A DNA stretch of 64,000 nt. Origin: Weizmannia acidilactici (GTDB taxonomy: Bacteria > Bacillota > Bacilli > Bacillales > Bacillaceae_C). The position numbers and the translations under genes are program-made. The notes under the pieces were generated by a model that saw only the letters and a program-made list of their open reading frames with translations, was not told the DNA's origin and ran no database searches. Below are positions 9,291 through 17,520 of the stretch, piece after piece (position 1 is the stretch's first letter; each line of letters starts with the position of its first letter). The stretch is taken from positions 1-64,000 of the forward strand of contig NZ_BKZR01000014.1 of NCBI RefSeq assembly GCF_008974225.1. Reading direction: 5' to 3'.

Positions 9291-9767
9291 ATGTTCAGGA
9301 TTGGACAAGGGTTTGACGTGCATCAACTGGCAGAGGGCAGGCCTTTGATCGTCGGGGGTGTGGAGATTCCTTACGAAAAAGGCCTCATCGGCCATTCGGA
9401 TGCGGATGTTTTGCTGCATGCTGTCGCGGATGCCTGCCTCGGGGCTATCGGGGAAGGCGATATCGGAAGGCACTTTCCCGATACCGACCCGGCTTTTAAA
9501 GGCGCGGACTCTTCGAAGCTTTTGTCCCAAGTTTGGCAGCTTGTCAAACAAAAAGGATACAAGCTGGCGAATGTCGATTGCACGATCATTGCCCAGCAGC
9601 CGAAAATGGCGCCGCATATTGAAAAAATGCGGGATAAGATTGCCCGGCTGCTGGAAGGGGAAACCGGGCAGATCAACGTGAAAGCCACCACCACGGAAAA
9701 GCTCGGTTTTACAGGGCGCGGGGAAGGCATTGCCGCGCAGGCCGCAGTGCTTTTGGAAAAGGCCTGA
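9291..9767 (+). CDS. ispF: 2-C-methyl-D-erythritol 2,4-cyclodiphosphate synthase
   Basis: IspF cyclises CDP-ME 2-phosphate to MEcPP with loss of CMP. The 158-residue product has the metal-binding DVHQL motif, the GHSDADVLLHAVADA signature and the terminal TTTEKLGFTGRGEGIAAQA segment. I chose ATG 9291 over ATG 9285 because MFRIGQGFDVH is the standard N terminus and the GGGGG ribosome site fits. It pairs with ispD in one transcript. Confidence 0.95.
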   Translation: MFRIGQGFDVHQLAEGRPLIVGGVEIPYEKGLIGHSDADVLLHAVADACLGAIGEGDIGRHFPDTDPAFKGADSSKLLSQVWQLVKQKGYKLANVDCTIIAQQPKMAPHIEKMRDKIARLLEGETGQINVKATTTEKLGFTGRGEGIAAQAAVLLEKA

Positions 9768-9771
9768 CCGG

Positions 9772-9799
9772 TTTACTGTGGTTTCAGACGATGATACAA
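9772..9799 (+). promoter_or_regulatory. Possible gltX promoter
   Basis: TTTACT (9772-9777), a 16-bp spacer and TACAAT (9794-9799) lie 41 bases upstream of gltX. The -35 is weak, so this is a tentative assignment. Confidence 0.35.
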
Positions 9800-9840
9800 T
9801 AAATTTGGACAAAACGTGACAGGTATAAAGGAGAATTGAC

Positions 9841-11301
9841 ATGACGAATGAAATTAGGGTACGGTATGCCCCGAGCCCGACCGGTTTTTTGCATATCGGA
9901 AATGCGCGTACAGCTTTATTTAATTATTTGTTTGCCCGCAGCCAGGGCGGCAAGTTTATTATACGGATTGAAGATACCGACCAGAAGCGGAATGTGGAAG
10001 GCGGGGTTGAAAGCCAGCTGAAATATTTGAAATGGCTCGGCATCGACTGGGACGAAAGCATCGATGTCGGCGGTGAATACGGCCCTTACCGCCAGTCGGA
10101 ACGCCTTGACATTTATAAAAAATATTATGAAGACCTGCTCGAACGCGGTTTGGCGTATAAATGCTACTGTACGGAAGAAGAACTGGAAGCCGAACGTGAG
10201 GCGCAGCTTGCCCGCGGGGAAATGCCGCGCTACTCCGGGAAATGCCGCCATTTGACAGAAGAAGACAGGAAAAGGCTTGAAGCGGAAGGCCGGAAACCGA
10301 GCATCCGTTTCAAAGTCCCGGAAGGCAAGGTTTACACGTTCAACGATATAGTAAAAGGCGAAGTGTCGTTTGAATCGGACGGCATCGGCGACTTTGTCAT
10401 CGTGAAAAAAGACGGCATGCCGACTTATAATTTTGCCGTTGCGATCGACGACCATTTAATGAAGATTTCCCACGTGCTGCGCGGGGACGACCATATTTCC
10501 AATACGCCGAAACAGCTGATGATTTATGAAGCATTCGGGTTTGAGCCGCCGGTTTTCGGCCATATGACCTTGATTGTCAATGAGCACCGCAAAAAACTGA
10601 GCAAGCGCGACGGCAGCATTATCCAGTTTATTGAACAATATGCAGAACTCGGCTATTTACCCGAAGCGCTGTTTAACTTTATTGCGATGCTCGGCTGGTC
10701 ACCGAAAGGAGAAAAGGAAATTTTCTCGCGCGAAGAATTCATCCAAATTTTCGACCCGGCCAGGCTGTCAAAATCACCGGCGCTGTTTGACCGCCAAAAA
10801 CTGGTATGGATGAACAACCAGTACATGAAAAAGCTCGATTTGGATAAAGTTGTGGAGCTTTCGCTGCCGCATCTTGTCAAAGCGGGGCTTGTCCCGGAAA
10901 ACAGGACACCGGAAGAGGAACAATGGGTCCGCAAACTTATTGCGCTTTATCAGGAGCAAATGAGCTACGGTGCGGAAATTGTCGAACTATCCAAACCGCT
11001 TTTCTTTACCGATGAAGTCGAGTATGATGAAGAAGCCAAAGCGATTTTGGTGGAAGAACAGGTGCCGGAAGTGCTGGCTGCCTTCCTGAAAGAATTGAAC
11101 CAGCTTGAATCATTTGAAGCGGGTGAAATTAAAAAGGCGATCAAAGCGGTGCAAAAAGCAACCGGCCATAAAGGAAAAAAACTGTTCATGCCGATCCGCG
11201 TTGCCGTCAGCGGCCAAACCCACGGCCCTGAATTGCAGAGCCTGATTGAACTGCTTGGCAAAGACAAAGTCAAAGAACGCCTGCAAAATTTAATTGGTTA
11301 A
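9841..11301 (+). CDS. gltX: Glutamate--tRNA ligase
   Basis: GltX is a class I synthetase that charges tRNA-Glu; in Bacillaceae it also misacylates tRNA-Gln for later amidation by GatCAB (family knowledge). The 486-residue protein shows the HIGH-type motif GFLHIGNARTA at residues 14-24 and the KMSKS-type motif KKLSKRDGS. The anticodon-binding domain occupies roughly the last 170 residues. ATG 9841 follows AAGGAG. It is followed by the T-box leader of cysE-cysS, so it is probably a separate unit or read through into it. Confidence 0.96.
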   Translation: MTNEIRVRYAPSPTGFLHIGNARTALFNYLFARSQGGKFIIRIEDTDQKRNVEGGVESQLKYLKWLGIDWDESIDVGGEYGPYRQSERLDIYKKYYEDLLERGLAYKCYCTEEELEAEREAQLARGEMPRYSGKCRHLTEEDRKRLEAEGRKPSIRFKVPEGKVYTFNDIVKGEVSFESDGIGDFVIVKKDGMPTYNFAVAIDDHLMKISHVLRGDDHISNTPKQLMIYEAFGFEPPVFGHMTLIVNEHRKKLSKRDGSIIQFIEQYAELGYLPEALFNFIAMLGWSPKGEKEIFSREEFIQIFDPARLSKSPALFDRQKLVWMNNQYMKKLDLDKVVELSLPHLVKAGLVPENRTPEEEQWVRKLIALYQEQMSYGAEIVELSKPLFFTDEVEYDEEAKAILVEEQVPEVLAAFLKELNQLESFEAGEIKKAIKAVQKATGHKGKKLFMPIRVAVSGQTHGPELQSLIELLGKDKVKERLQNLIG

Positions 11302-11339
11302 CATTTTTGCAAAGATATAATATGATATGGTTAAAAATC

Positions 11340-11596
11340 GATTAGAAAAAGCGATGAGAAGGAGAAGTAGGAAAAGGATGCTTCAAAGAGAGAACCACCG
11401 CCGGCTGAAAGTGGTTTAAGCCCCTCCTTTTTCGAAATGCACCTTCGAGTCTGGATCTGAACGGCAAGCCAGTAGGATGCAGCGGGGCCGCCCGTTAACA
11501 GGAAAAAGTTGGGTTGGGGTAAATCCCACAGCCAAACAGAGTGGAACCGCGCGGAAAGGAGCGTCTCTGTCTTTTACAGAGGCGCTCCTTTCTTTA
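11340..11596 (+). promoter_or_regulatory. Cysteine T-box riboswitch upstream of cysE
   Basis: The leader has Stem I with an AGAGA bulge, a specifier loop containing UGC (Cys) at 11438-11440 followed by a purine, and the T-box AGAGTGGAACCGCG at 11538-11551. The antiterminator TGGA would pair with an NCCA end having U73, the known discriminator of tRNA-Cys, so both contacts agree. Uncharged tRNA-Cys should favour readthrough into cysE-cysS. This leader fills the gene-free interval after gltX. Confidence 0.92.
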
Positions 11597-11597
11597 G
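11555..11597 (+). terminator. T-box-controlled terminator
   Basis: A long stem (AAAGGAGCG... against ...CGCTCCTTT, with the CTCTGT/ACAGAG inner part) ends in a T-rich tract just after the T-box sequence. It is the off-state hairpin of the cysE-cysS leader. Confidence 0.88.
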
Positions 11598-11677
11598 GCT
11601 CTGCCCGGGATTCCGGACCCCGGCTGGAACCTTTACTTAAGGGAATGGGAAAATTACAAAAGAAAGGGGAGCTGTAC

Positions 11678-12346
11678 ATGTTTAAAAGGCTGAAGGAAGA
11701 TATTGAAGTGGTTTTTGACCAGGATCCGGCAGCAAGGACTTATTTTGAAGTGATTTTGACTTATTCCGGGCTGCATGCCATTTGGGCGCACCGGATCGCA
11801 CACTTTTTCTATAAAAAGAAATTCTTTTTCATCGCCCGTGTGATTTCCCAGCTGAGCCGCTTCCTGACCGGCATTGAGATCCATCCTGGTGCGCAGATCG
11901 GCAGGCGGTTTTTCATCGACCACGGTATGGGGGTTGTGATCGGGGAAACGTGTGAAATCGGGGATAACGTAACGGTTTACCAAGGTGTTACACTTGGCGG
12001 GACCGGAAAAGAAAAAGGCAAGCGTCATCCGACCATTAAAGACAATGTATTAATCGCAACGGGGGCAAAAGTATTAGGCTCCATCACCGTTGGGGAAAAT
12101 TCAAAAATAGGGGCGGGGTCGGTTGTGCTGAAAGATGTGCCGCCCAATTCCACCGTTGTTGGTATCCCGGGCCGGGTCGTCGTGCAAAACGGCGTGAAGA
12201 TCAAAAAAGATTTAAAACACAATGAACTGCCCGATCCCGTTGCCGACCGCCTGAAGAGCATGCAGAAGGAAATCGATGCTTTGCGGGGCGAACTGGAAAG
12301 GTTGAAAAAGGAAGGAGCACAAGTGTATGAGCATTCAGATTTATAA
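11678..12346 (+). CDS. cysE: Serine O-acetyltransferase
   Basis: CysE acetylates serine with acetyl-CoA, the committed step of cysteine synthesis. The 222-residue protein shows left-handed beta-helix hexapeptide repeats from about 65 to 160 (GIEIHPGAQIGRRFFIDHG, VTLGGTGKEKGKRHP, GAKVLGSITVGENSKIGAGSVV). I chose ATG 11678, after AGAAAGGGGAG, because the longer upstream frame runs through the T-box. It overlaps the cysS start by 20 bases. Confidence 0.95.
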   Translation: MFKRLKEDIEVVFDQDPAARTYFEVILTYSGLHAIWAHRIAHFFYKKKFFFIARVISQLSRFLTGIEIHPGAQIGRRFFIDHGMGVVIGETCEIGDNVTVYQGVTLGGTGKEKGKRHPTIKDNVLIATGAKVLGSITVGENSKIGAGSVVLKDVPPNSTVVGIPGRVVVQNGVKIKKDLKHNELPDPVADRLKSMQKEIDALRGELERLKKEGAQVYEHSDL

Positions 12347-13724
12347 TACATTAACAAGAAAAAAGGAGCCGTTTATCCCGCTGGAAGAGGGAAAAGTAAA
12401 AATGTACGTTTGCGGCCCGACAGTTTATAATTATATCCATATTGGGAACGCCAGGCCTGCGATTGTATTTGACACGGTCAGGCGCTATTTGGAGTTCTGC
12501 GGCTATGATGTGAAATACGTGTCGAACTTTACCGACGTGGATGATAAATTGATCAAAACGGCAAAAGAACTTGGGGAAGAAGTGCCGGTAATCAGCGAGC
12601 GCTTTATCCAGGCTTATTTTGAAGATATTACGGCGCTCGGCTGCAGGCATGCAGACGTCCATCCCCGCGTAACCGAAAATATGGAAGCGATCATTGCTTT
12701 TATTGAAAAATTGGTTGAAAAAGGCTATGCGTATGAATCCGGCGGCGATGTTTACTACCGCACGAGGAGCTTTCCGGAATACGGGAAATTGTCGCACCAG
12801 TCTATTGACGAATTGAAAGCCGGTGCGAGAATCGAAGTGGGGGAAAAGAAAGACGATGCCCTCGATTTTGCCCTTTGGAAGGCGGCAAAAGAAGGGGAGA
12901 TCTCGTGGGACAGCCCGTGGGGGAAAGGAAGGCCGGGCTGGCATATTGAGTGCTCAGCCATGGTCAGGAAATACTTGGGCGATACGATTGATATCCACGC
13001 GGGCGGCCAGGATTTAACGTTCCCGCACCATGAAAATGAAATCGCCCAGTCGGAAGCTTTGACAGGCAAGCCGTTTGCCCGTTACTGGCTCCATAACGGC
13101 TATATCAATATCGACAATGAAAAAATGTCGAAGTCGCTCGGGAACTTTGTGCTTGTCCATGATATACTCAAGCGCCACGATCCGCAGGTTTTGCGCTTTT
13201 TTATGCTGTCGGTGCATTACCGCCACCCGATCAACTACAGCGAAGAATTGCTGGCCAATGCGGGAGCGGGGCTCGAGCGGATCAAAACATCGTATCAAAA
13301 CCTCAAACACCGCCTCGGGACAAGTGCCAACCTGGCGGAAAATGATGAAAAATGGCTGGAGTCCGTTCAATCCCTACGGCGCCAGTTTGTCGAAGAAATG
13401 GATGATGATTTTAATACGGCAAACGGCATCTCTATTTTTTTTGAACTGTCGAAGCAGGCGAACTATTACTTGCGTGAAAAAAATACATCCGAGGTTGTGC
13501 TCAAGGCATTTATCAAAGAATTTGAAGCGCTCGCCGGCGTCCTCGGGCTGAAATTAGAAGAAGAAGAGCTGCTCGATGAAGAAATTGAAGCGCTGATTGA
13601 AAAGCGGAATGAAGCGAGAAAGATGCGCAATTTCCAACTGGCCGACGAGATCCGCGACAAGCTGAAAGAAATGAATATTATTCTTGAAGACACGCCTCAA
13701 GGAGTCAGATGGAGACGCTTATGA
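12327..13724 (+). CDS. cysS: Cysteine--tRNA ligase
   Basis: CysS is the class I synthetase for tRNA-Cys. The 465-residue protein has the zinc-site cysteine in YVCGPTVYNY, the HIGH motif YIHIGNARPA, further zinc ligands in HIECSAM and FPHHENEIAQ, and KMSKS (EKMSKSLGN). ATG 12327 lies within the cysE 3' end, with ribosome site AAGGAG. Sharing a Cys T-box with cysE couples cysteine supply and charging. Confidence 0.97.
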   Translation: MSIQIYNTLTRKKEPFIPLEEGKVKMYVCGPTVYNYIHIGNARPAIVFDTVRRYLEFCGYDVKYVSNFTDVDDKLIKTAKELGEEVPVISERFIQAYFEDITALGCRHADVHPRVTENMEAIIAFIEKLVEKGYAYESGGDVYYRTRSFPEYGKLSHQSIDELKAGARIEVGEKKDDALDFALWKAAKEGEISWDSPWGKGRPGWHIECSAMVRKYLGDTIDIHAGGQDLTFPHHENEIAQSEALTGKPFARYWLHNGYINIDNEKMSKSLGNFVLVHDILKRHDPQVLRFFMLSVHYRHPINYSEELLANAGAGLERIKTSYQNLKHRLGTSANLAENDEKWLESVQSLRRQFVEEMDDDFNTANGISIFFELSKQANYYLREKNTSEVVLKAFIKEFEALAGVLGLKLEEEELLDEEIEALIEKRNEARKMRNFQLADEIRDKLKEMNIILEDTPQGVRWRRL

Positions 13725-14152
13725 TCCAAAAAAGCCGGGAGGGATACTCTCCAGATCCAAAACAATTGAACAGCCTTGCGCTTGCTTATATGGGGGATGC
13801 GGTATATGAAGAGTATATACGGCACCATGTCTTGCTGCAAGGGAAAACGAAGCCGAACCAGCTCCACCGGGATGCGGTCCACTTTGTTTCGGCCAAGGCA
13901 CAGGCTGCGATTTTAAAACATCTGATGGATGGGCAGCTTTTGACGGAAGAAGAAATTGCGGTTGTCAAGCGGGGGAGAAATGCCAAATCTGGCACAGTCC
14001 CGAAAAATACAGATGTGCAGACATACCGGCATAGCACGGCTTTTGAAGCGCTGATCGGCTATCATTACTTGTCGGGCAACCGGGAACGGATGGAAACATT
14101 GATTGAAAAGGCGATCAAAATTGCCGAAGAAAAGAAAGGAGGGGCGCGCTGA
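13709..14152 (+). CDS. mrnC: Mini-ribonuclease III (MrnC)
   Basis: Mini-III trims the double-stranded ends of 23S rRNA precursor. The 147-residue protein has an RNase III catalytic domain (LALAYMGDAVYEEYIRHH; later NTDVQTYRHSTAFEALIGYHY) and no dsRNA-binding domain, the defining feature of the family. It overlaps cysS by 16 bases and ends on the first base of rlmB, so cysS-mrnC-rlmB-rae1 is translated as a tightly packed block. Confidence 0.95.
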   Translation: METLMIQKSREGYSPDPKQLNSLALAYMGDAVYEEYIRHHVLLQGKTKPNQLHRDAVHFVSAKAQAAILKHLMDGQLLTEEEIAVVKRGRNAKSGTVPKNTDVQTYRHSTAFEALIGYHYLSGNRERMETLIEKAIKIAEEKKGGAR

Positions 14153-14895
14153 TGGACCAAGAATATATAGCGGGCAAAAACCCGGTGCTGGAAGCTTTGA
14201 AAGCGGGCCGGGAAATCAATAAAATATGGATTGCGGAAGGCTCGCAGAAAGGCGCGATGAAGCAGGTCATGGAACTTGCTAGGGAAAGGAAAGTCTACAT
14301 CCAGTTTGTTCCGAAGCAAAAAATCGACCAAATGGCGGGCAGTGCGCATCAGGGCGTGGTTGCGCTCGTTGCCGCTTATAAATATGCGGAAGTGGGCGAT
14401 ATGTTCAAGCTTGCCGAAGGGCGGAACGAGCTCCCGTTTATCATGATTCTGGATGAACTTGAGGACCCGCATAACCTCGGGTCAATTTTGCGGACGGCGG
14501 ATGCGGTTGGCGCCCACGGTGTGATCATTCCAAAGCGGCGGTCCGTGGCATTGACGGCGACGGTCGCGAAAGCTTCGACCGGTGCGATTGAGCATATTCC
14601 GGTTGCGCGGGTGACAAATCTTTCGCAGACGATTGCGGGGTTGAAAAAGCAGGGGGTTTGGATTGTCGGGACAGATGCATCCGGAACCCTCGACTACCGG
14701 GAAATGGATGCAGGCCTGCCGCTTGGTATCGTGATCGGCAGCGAAGGAAGGGGCATGAGCAGAATTGTAAAAGAAGCGTGCGATTTTCTCATCCGCCTTC
14801 CGATGGCCGGGCATGTGACGTCGCTCAATGCCTCCGTTGCCGCCGGCCTGTTGATGTATGAGGTTTACAGGAAGCGCCATCCGCTTGGTGAATAA
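14152..14895 (+). CDS. rlmB: 23S rRNA 2'-O-methyltransferase RlmB (SpoU/TrmH family)
   Basis: This SPOUT-class, SAM-dependent methylase modifies a 23S rRNA guanosine. The 247-residue product has the N-terminal substrate-binding domain (GKNPVLEAL) and the trefoil-knot catalytic motifs: LDELEDPHNLGSILRTADA (motif 1), IVIGSEGRGMSR (motif 2) and RLPMAGHVTSLNASVAAG (motif 3). The exact target base is inferred from the family. Confidence 0.92.
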   Translation: MDQEYIAGKNPVLEALKAGREINKIWIAEGSQKGAMKQVMELARERKVYIQFVPKQKIDQMAGSAHQGVVALVAAYKYAEVGDMFKLAEGRNELPFIMILDELEDPHNLGSILRTADAVGAHGVIIPKRRSVALTATVAKASTGAIEHIPVARVTNLSQTIAGLKKQGVWIVGTDASGTLDYREMDAGLPLGIVIGSEGRGMSRIVKEACDFLIRLPMAGHVTSLNASVAAGLLMYEVYRKRHPLGE

Positions 14896-14896
14896 G

Positions 14897-15403
14897 ATGA
14901 ATATTTTGTTGGTGGATGGCTATAACATCATCGGCGCCTGGCCCGAACTCCAAAAATTGAAACAAAAAGACCTTGGCGCCGCCAGGGACAGGCTGATAGA
15001 GATTATGGCGGACTACCAAGGTTTTACGGATGACAAAGTCATCGTCATATTTGATGCATACGGGGTCAAAGGTCTGGAAAAAAAATACCGCCACCACAAA
15101 GTGGAAGTGATTTTTACAAAAGAAAATGAAACGGCTGATGAATGTATTGAAAAACTGGCCATTAAATTGAACAATATCATGACACAGGTTTATGTGGCCA
15201 CATCCGATTACACCGAACAGTGGCAAATATTCGGCCAAGGCGCTTTAAGGATTTCCGCGCGCGAATTGCTCACAAAAGTGGAAATGATTGAACAAAAGAT
15301 CAAAAAAAATGTAAAATCAATTCAAGAGGAGAAACCGGCAACAAGAATCCCATTAAGCAAAGAGGTCATGGAAATTTTCGAAAAATTGCGCAGGGGTAAG
15401 TAA
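14897..15403 (+). CDS. rae1: Ribosome-dependent mRNA endonuclease Rae1 (YacP)
   Basis: Rae1 enters the ribosomal A site and cleaves certain mRNAs in a translation-dependent way in B. subtilis. The 168-residue product has the NYN/PIN-like nuclease fold with acidic sites in LLVDGYNIIGAWPEL, VIFDAYGVKG and NETADECIEKLA. I chose ATG 14897 over the longer frame starting inside rlmB because MNILLVDGYNIIGAW is the conserved N terminus. Confidence 0.92.
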   Translation: MNILLVDGYNIIGAWPELQKLKQKDLGAARDRLIEIMADYQGFTDDKVIVIFDAYGVKGLEKKYRHHKVEVIFTKENETADECIEKLAIKLNNIMTQVYVATSDYTEQWQIFGQGALRISARELLTKVEMIEQKIKKNVKSIQEEKPATRIPLSKEVMEIFEKLRRGK

Positions 15404-15410
15404 TGGGCGG

Positions 15411-15440
15411 TTGACGATTGAAAATTCTGTACTGTATAAT
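15411..15440 (+). promoter_or_regulatory. sigH promoter
   Basis: TTGACG (15411-15416), an 18-bp spacer and a perfect TATAAT (15435-15440) lie just after rae1, 33 bases before sigH. In B. subtilis sigH has a sigma-A promoter repressed by AbrB; an AbrB site cannot be read from sequence alone. Confidence 0.75.
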
Positions 15441-15472
15441 AATTTTTATCTAATGCCGATGGGGGGATACAT

Positions 15473-16126
15473 GTGAACCTGAATGTAGTTGAGGCAGCAT
15501 ATGAAGAAAGATACGGCATGATGCAGGACGAAGAGTTGGTTGAATGCATTCACAGCGGCGAAAGTGAAGCATTGGATTACTTGATTCAAAAGTACAGGAA
15601 TTTTGTCAGGGCAAAAGCGCGCTCTTATTTTTTAATCGGCGCAGACCGTGAAGATATTGTCCAGGAAGGGATGATTGGATTATACAAAGCCATCCGCGAT
15701 TATAAAGAGGACAAGCTTACGTCTTTTAAAGCTTTTGCCGAATTATGCATCACCCGGCAAATGATTACCGCTATTAAGACTGCCACCCGTCAAAAGCATA
15801 TACCGCTTAATTCTTACATTTCTCTGGACAAGCCGATTTATGACGAAGAATCCGACCGCACCTTAATGGACGTCATTACCTGCGCAAGAATCTCCAACCC
15901 CGAAGAATTAATCCTGATTCGTGAAAAATATGTCAATATTGAAGATAAAATATCCGAGCTGCTCAGCGACTTGGAAAGGAAAGTGCTCGCCCTTTACCTG
16001 GACGGGCAGTCCTACCAGGAAATTTCAGAAGAATTGAACCGTCATGTAAAATCAATTGATAACGCTTTACAAAGGGTAAAAAAGAAACTGGAACGTTTTT
16101 TGGAAATGAAAGAACTGACATACTAA
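15473..16126 (+). CDS. sigH: RNA polymerase sigma-H factor
   Basis: Sigma-H directs transition-state and early sporulation genes. The 217-residue protein carries region 2 (DYLIQKYRNFVRAKARSYF, GADREDIVQEGMIGLYKAIR, with the -10-binding segment FAELCITRQMITAIKTATRQ) and region 4 HTH (YQEISEELNRHVKSIDNALQRVKKKLE). It starts at GTG 15473 after GGGGGGAT. The first ~20 residues diverge from B. subtilis, the rest is highly conserved. It is monocistronic, followed by a gene-free, palindrome-rich interval. Confidence 0.97.
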   Translation: MNLNVVEAAYEERYGMMQDEELVECIHSGESEALDYLIQKYRNFVRAKARSYFLIGADREDIVQEGMIGLYKAIRDYKEDKLTSFKAFAELCITRQMITAIKTATRQKHIPLNSYISLDKPIYDEESDRTLMDVITCARISNPEELILIREKYVNIEDKISELLSDLERKVLALYLDGQSYQEISEELNRHVKSIDNALQRVKKKLERFLEMKELTY

Positions 16127-16233
16127 GCAGGCTGGCACGGAAATTCCCCGCTTGCTTGCAGGTGTTATTGACACGCGCTTTCCGCCGTGTTATGTTGGAG
16201 TGTAGTATTTTAAAATCAGGCTATGCTAAAATA

Positions 16234-16360
16234 ATGTTGATGATCGTGAATTTTTGGAGTTCCTGCGGGAAAGCGGGCTATCGGGGCCCCGCAGCCCGTA
16301 GTTGTACGGGGAGGCCCGCGGTCGTGTCATGTGTGAAGCGGATTTCGCGATCATCAACAT
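16234..16360. repeat. 127-bp imperfect palindrome downstream of sigH
   Basis: The ends are perfect 13-bp inverted arms (ATGTTGATGATCG at 16234-16246 and its complement at 16348-16360). Inside is a second GC-rich hairpin (CGGGCT...AGCCCG). A 14-mer, AAGCGGATTTCGCG (16336-16349), abuts the right arm and recurs at 48479-48492 in a second palindrome in the same relative place. Together with a weaker hairpin around 16389-16433 it fills the 16127-16459 gap. It could be a dispersed repeat or a structured 3' element. Confidence 0.55.
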
Positions 16361-16459
16361 GCCTAAAATAAAATTTTGTAATAAATGGATTTACAGGCGC
16401 GGAATCCGCGGATCGTGCTGATTCCGTAATCTGCAAATTTTTAGACAGCTGGTGACAAT

Positions 16460-16606
16460 ATGCGAAAGAAAGTGGCGCTTGCCTGCTCCAGGTGCGGTTC
16501 GCGCAATTACACAACCGTTGTCCATGACAAACAGGCCAGGAGAATAGAGCTGAAAAAGTTTTGCAAACATTGCCAGGCGTACATTATCCACCGCGATACA
16601 AAATAA
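16460..16606 (+). CDS. rpmG: 50S ribosomal protein L33 (zinc-ribbon type)
   Basis: This 48-residue large-subunit protein has two CxxC pairs (CSRC and CKHC), so it is the zinc-containing L33 form. The sequence MRKKVALACSRCGSRNY and the ending IIHRDTK are typical. ATG 16460 is preceded by GGTGA. It sits directly before secE, as in B. subtilis. Confidence 0.93.
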   Translation: MRKKVALACSRCGSRNYTTVVHDKQARRIELKKFCKHCQAYIIHRDTK

Positions 16607-16640
16607 TGGCGAACTTGAACTTATTTGGAGGTTTGAATAC

Positions 16641-16826
16641 ATGTCCATCACAAAGTTTTTCCGTAATGTATCTTCCGAGATGCGAAAAGTCAGCTGGCCG
16701 ACCCGCAAAGAGCTGGTCAAATATACCATTACGGTCATTGCAACTGTTGCTTTTTTAACACTATTTTTTGTTGTGATCGATTTGGGGATTTCCGCAATCA
16801 TCCGGTGGGCTGAAAGTACGCTGTAA
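16641..16826 (+). CDS. secE: Preprotein translocase subunit SecE
   Basis: SecE clamps SecY in the SecYEG channel. The 61-residue single-span form typical of Firmicutes has the conserved amphipathic EMRKVSWPTRKELVKYT segment (about 14-30) and one transmembrane helix (about 31-55). ATG 16641 follows TTGGAGG. Its channel partner secY is at 42.9 kb. Confidence 0.95.
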   Translation: MSITKFFRNVSSEMRKVSWPTRKELVKYTITVIATVAFLTLFFVVIDLGISAIIRWAESTL

Positions 16827-16842
16827 GATTATTAATTTTCTC

Positions 16843-16873
16843 TTGAATAATCCTTGTTTAATCATGGTATAAT
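16843..16873 (+). promoter_or_regulatory. nusG promoter (extended -10)
   Basis: TTGAAT (16843-16848) is spaced 19 bp from TATAAT (16868-16873). The -10 has an upstream TGG (16865-16867), an extended -10 that would compensate for the long spacer. Confidence 0.65.
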
Positions 16874-16897
16874 GGAAATATCATAAGCAACGACTCT

Positions 16898-16918
16898 AAC
16901 CCGGTTAACGGGTTTTTT
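16898..16918 (+). terminator. Terminator-like hairpin in nusG leader
   Basis: A 6-bp stem AACCCG / CGGGTT with loop GTTAA runs into a T tract. It could end the rpmG-secE transcript, but it lies about 25 bases downstream of the nusG -10, so it could also attenuate nusG. Confidence 0.65.
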
Positions 16919-16974
16919 CATTTGCTGAAATTTTAAAAGACCAGTAGGGAGGGACGGACATCAAGTCCTAATAA

Positions 16975-17508
16975 ATGGAAAAAAACTGGTATGTTGTGCA
17001 TACGTATTCAGGTTATGAAAATAAAGTAAAAGCCAATTTGGAAAAACGCGTGGAATCCATGGGGATGCAGGATAAAATTTTCCGCGTCGTTGTGCCGGAA
17101 GAAGAAGAAGTCGAAGTAAAAAACGATAAGAAAAAAGCCGTCAAACGGAAAGTATTCCCCGGTTATGTCCTTGTGGAAATGGTCATGACGGACGATTCGT
17201 GGTATGTTGTCCGGAACACGCCCGGAGTAACGGGTTTTGTCGGTTCATCAGGCTCGGGATCGAAACCGACGCCGCTTCTGCCGGAAGAAATCAATACCAT
17301 CTTAAAACGGATGGGAATGGAAGAAAAGCGGGCGGATGTCGACTTTGAAATCGGCGAACCCGTCACGGTAAAAGAAGGGCCGTTTGCGAATTTTGCCGGC
17401 AAAATCATTGATATGGACCGCGACAAAGGACGGGCGAAAGTGATGGTCAATATGTTCGGGCGGGAAACTCCGGTTGACCTCGTTTTTGAGCAAATTGATA
17501 AAATATAA
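16975..17508 (+). CDS. nusG: Transcription termination/antitermination protein NusG
   Basis: NusG binds RNA polymerase and in Bacillus promotes pausing. The 177-residue protein has the NGN domain (NWYVVHTYSGYENKVKANL; FPGYVLVEM; NTPGVTGFVG) and the KOW domain (EGPFANFAGKIIDMDRDKGR, VNMFGRETPVDL). The start is fixed at ATG 16975 because TAA precedes it in frame and MEKNWYVVHTY is the family N terminus. The nearest good ribosome site (GGGAGGG, ending at 16953) is 21 bases away, with a small hairpin between. Confidence 0.96.
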   Translation: MEKNWYVVHTYSGYENKVKANLEKRVESMGMQDKIFRVVVPEEEEVEVKNDKKKAVKRKVFPGYVLVEMVMTDDSWYVVRNTPGVTGFVGSSGSGSKPTPLLPEEINTILKRMGMEEKRADVDFEIGEPVTVKEGPFANFAGKIIDMDRDKGRAKVMVNMFGRETPVDLVFEQIDKI

Positions 17509-17520
17509 TCGGATAAAAAC

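Noticed and set aside
16156..16371. 71-codon frame in the sigH-rpmG gap
   Set aside because: It runs across the palindromic element, has no ribosome site and looks like chance coding.
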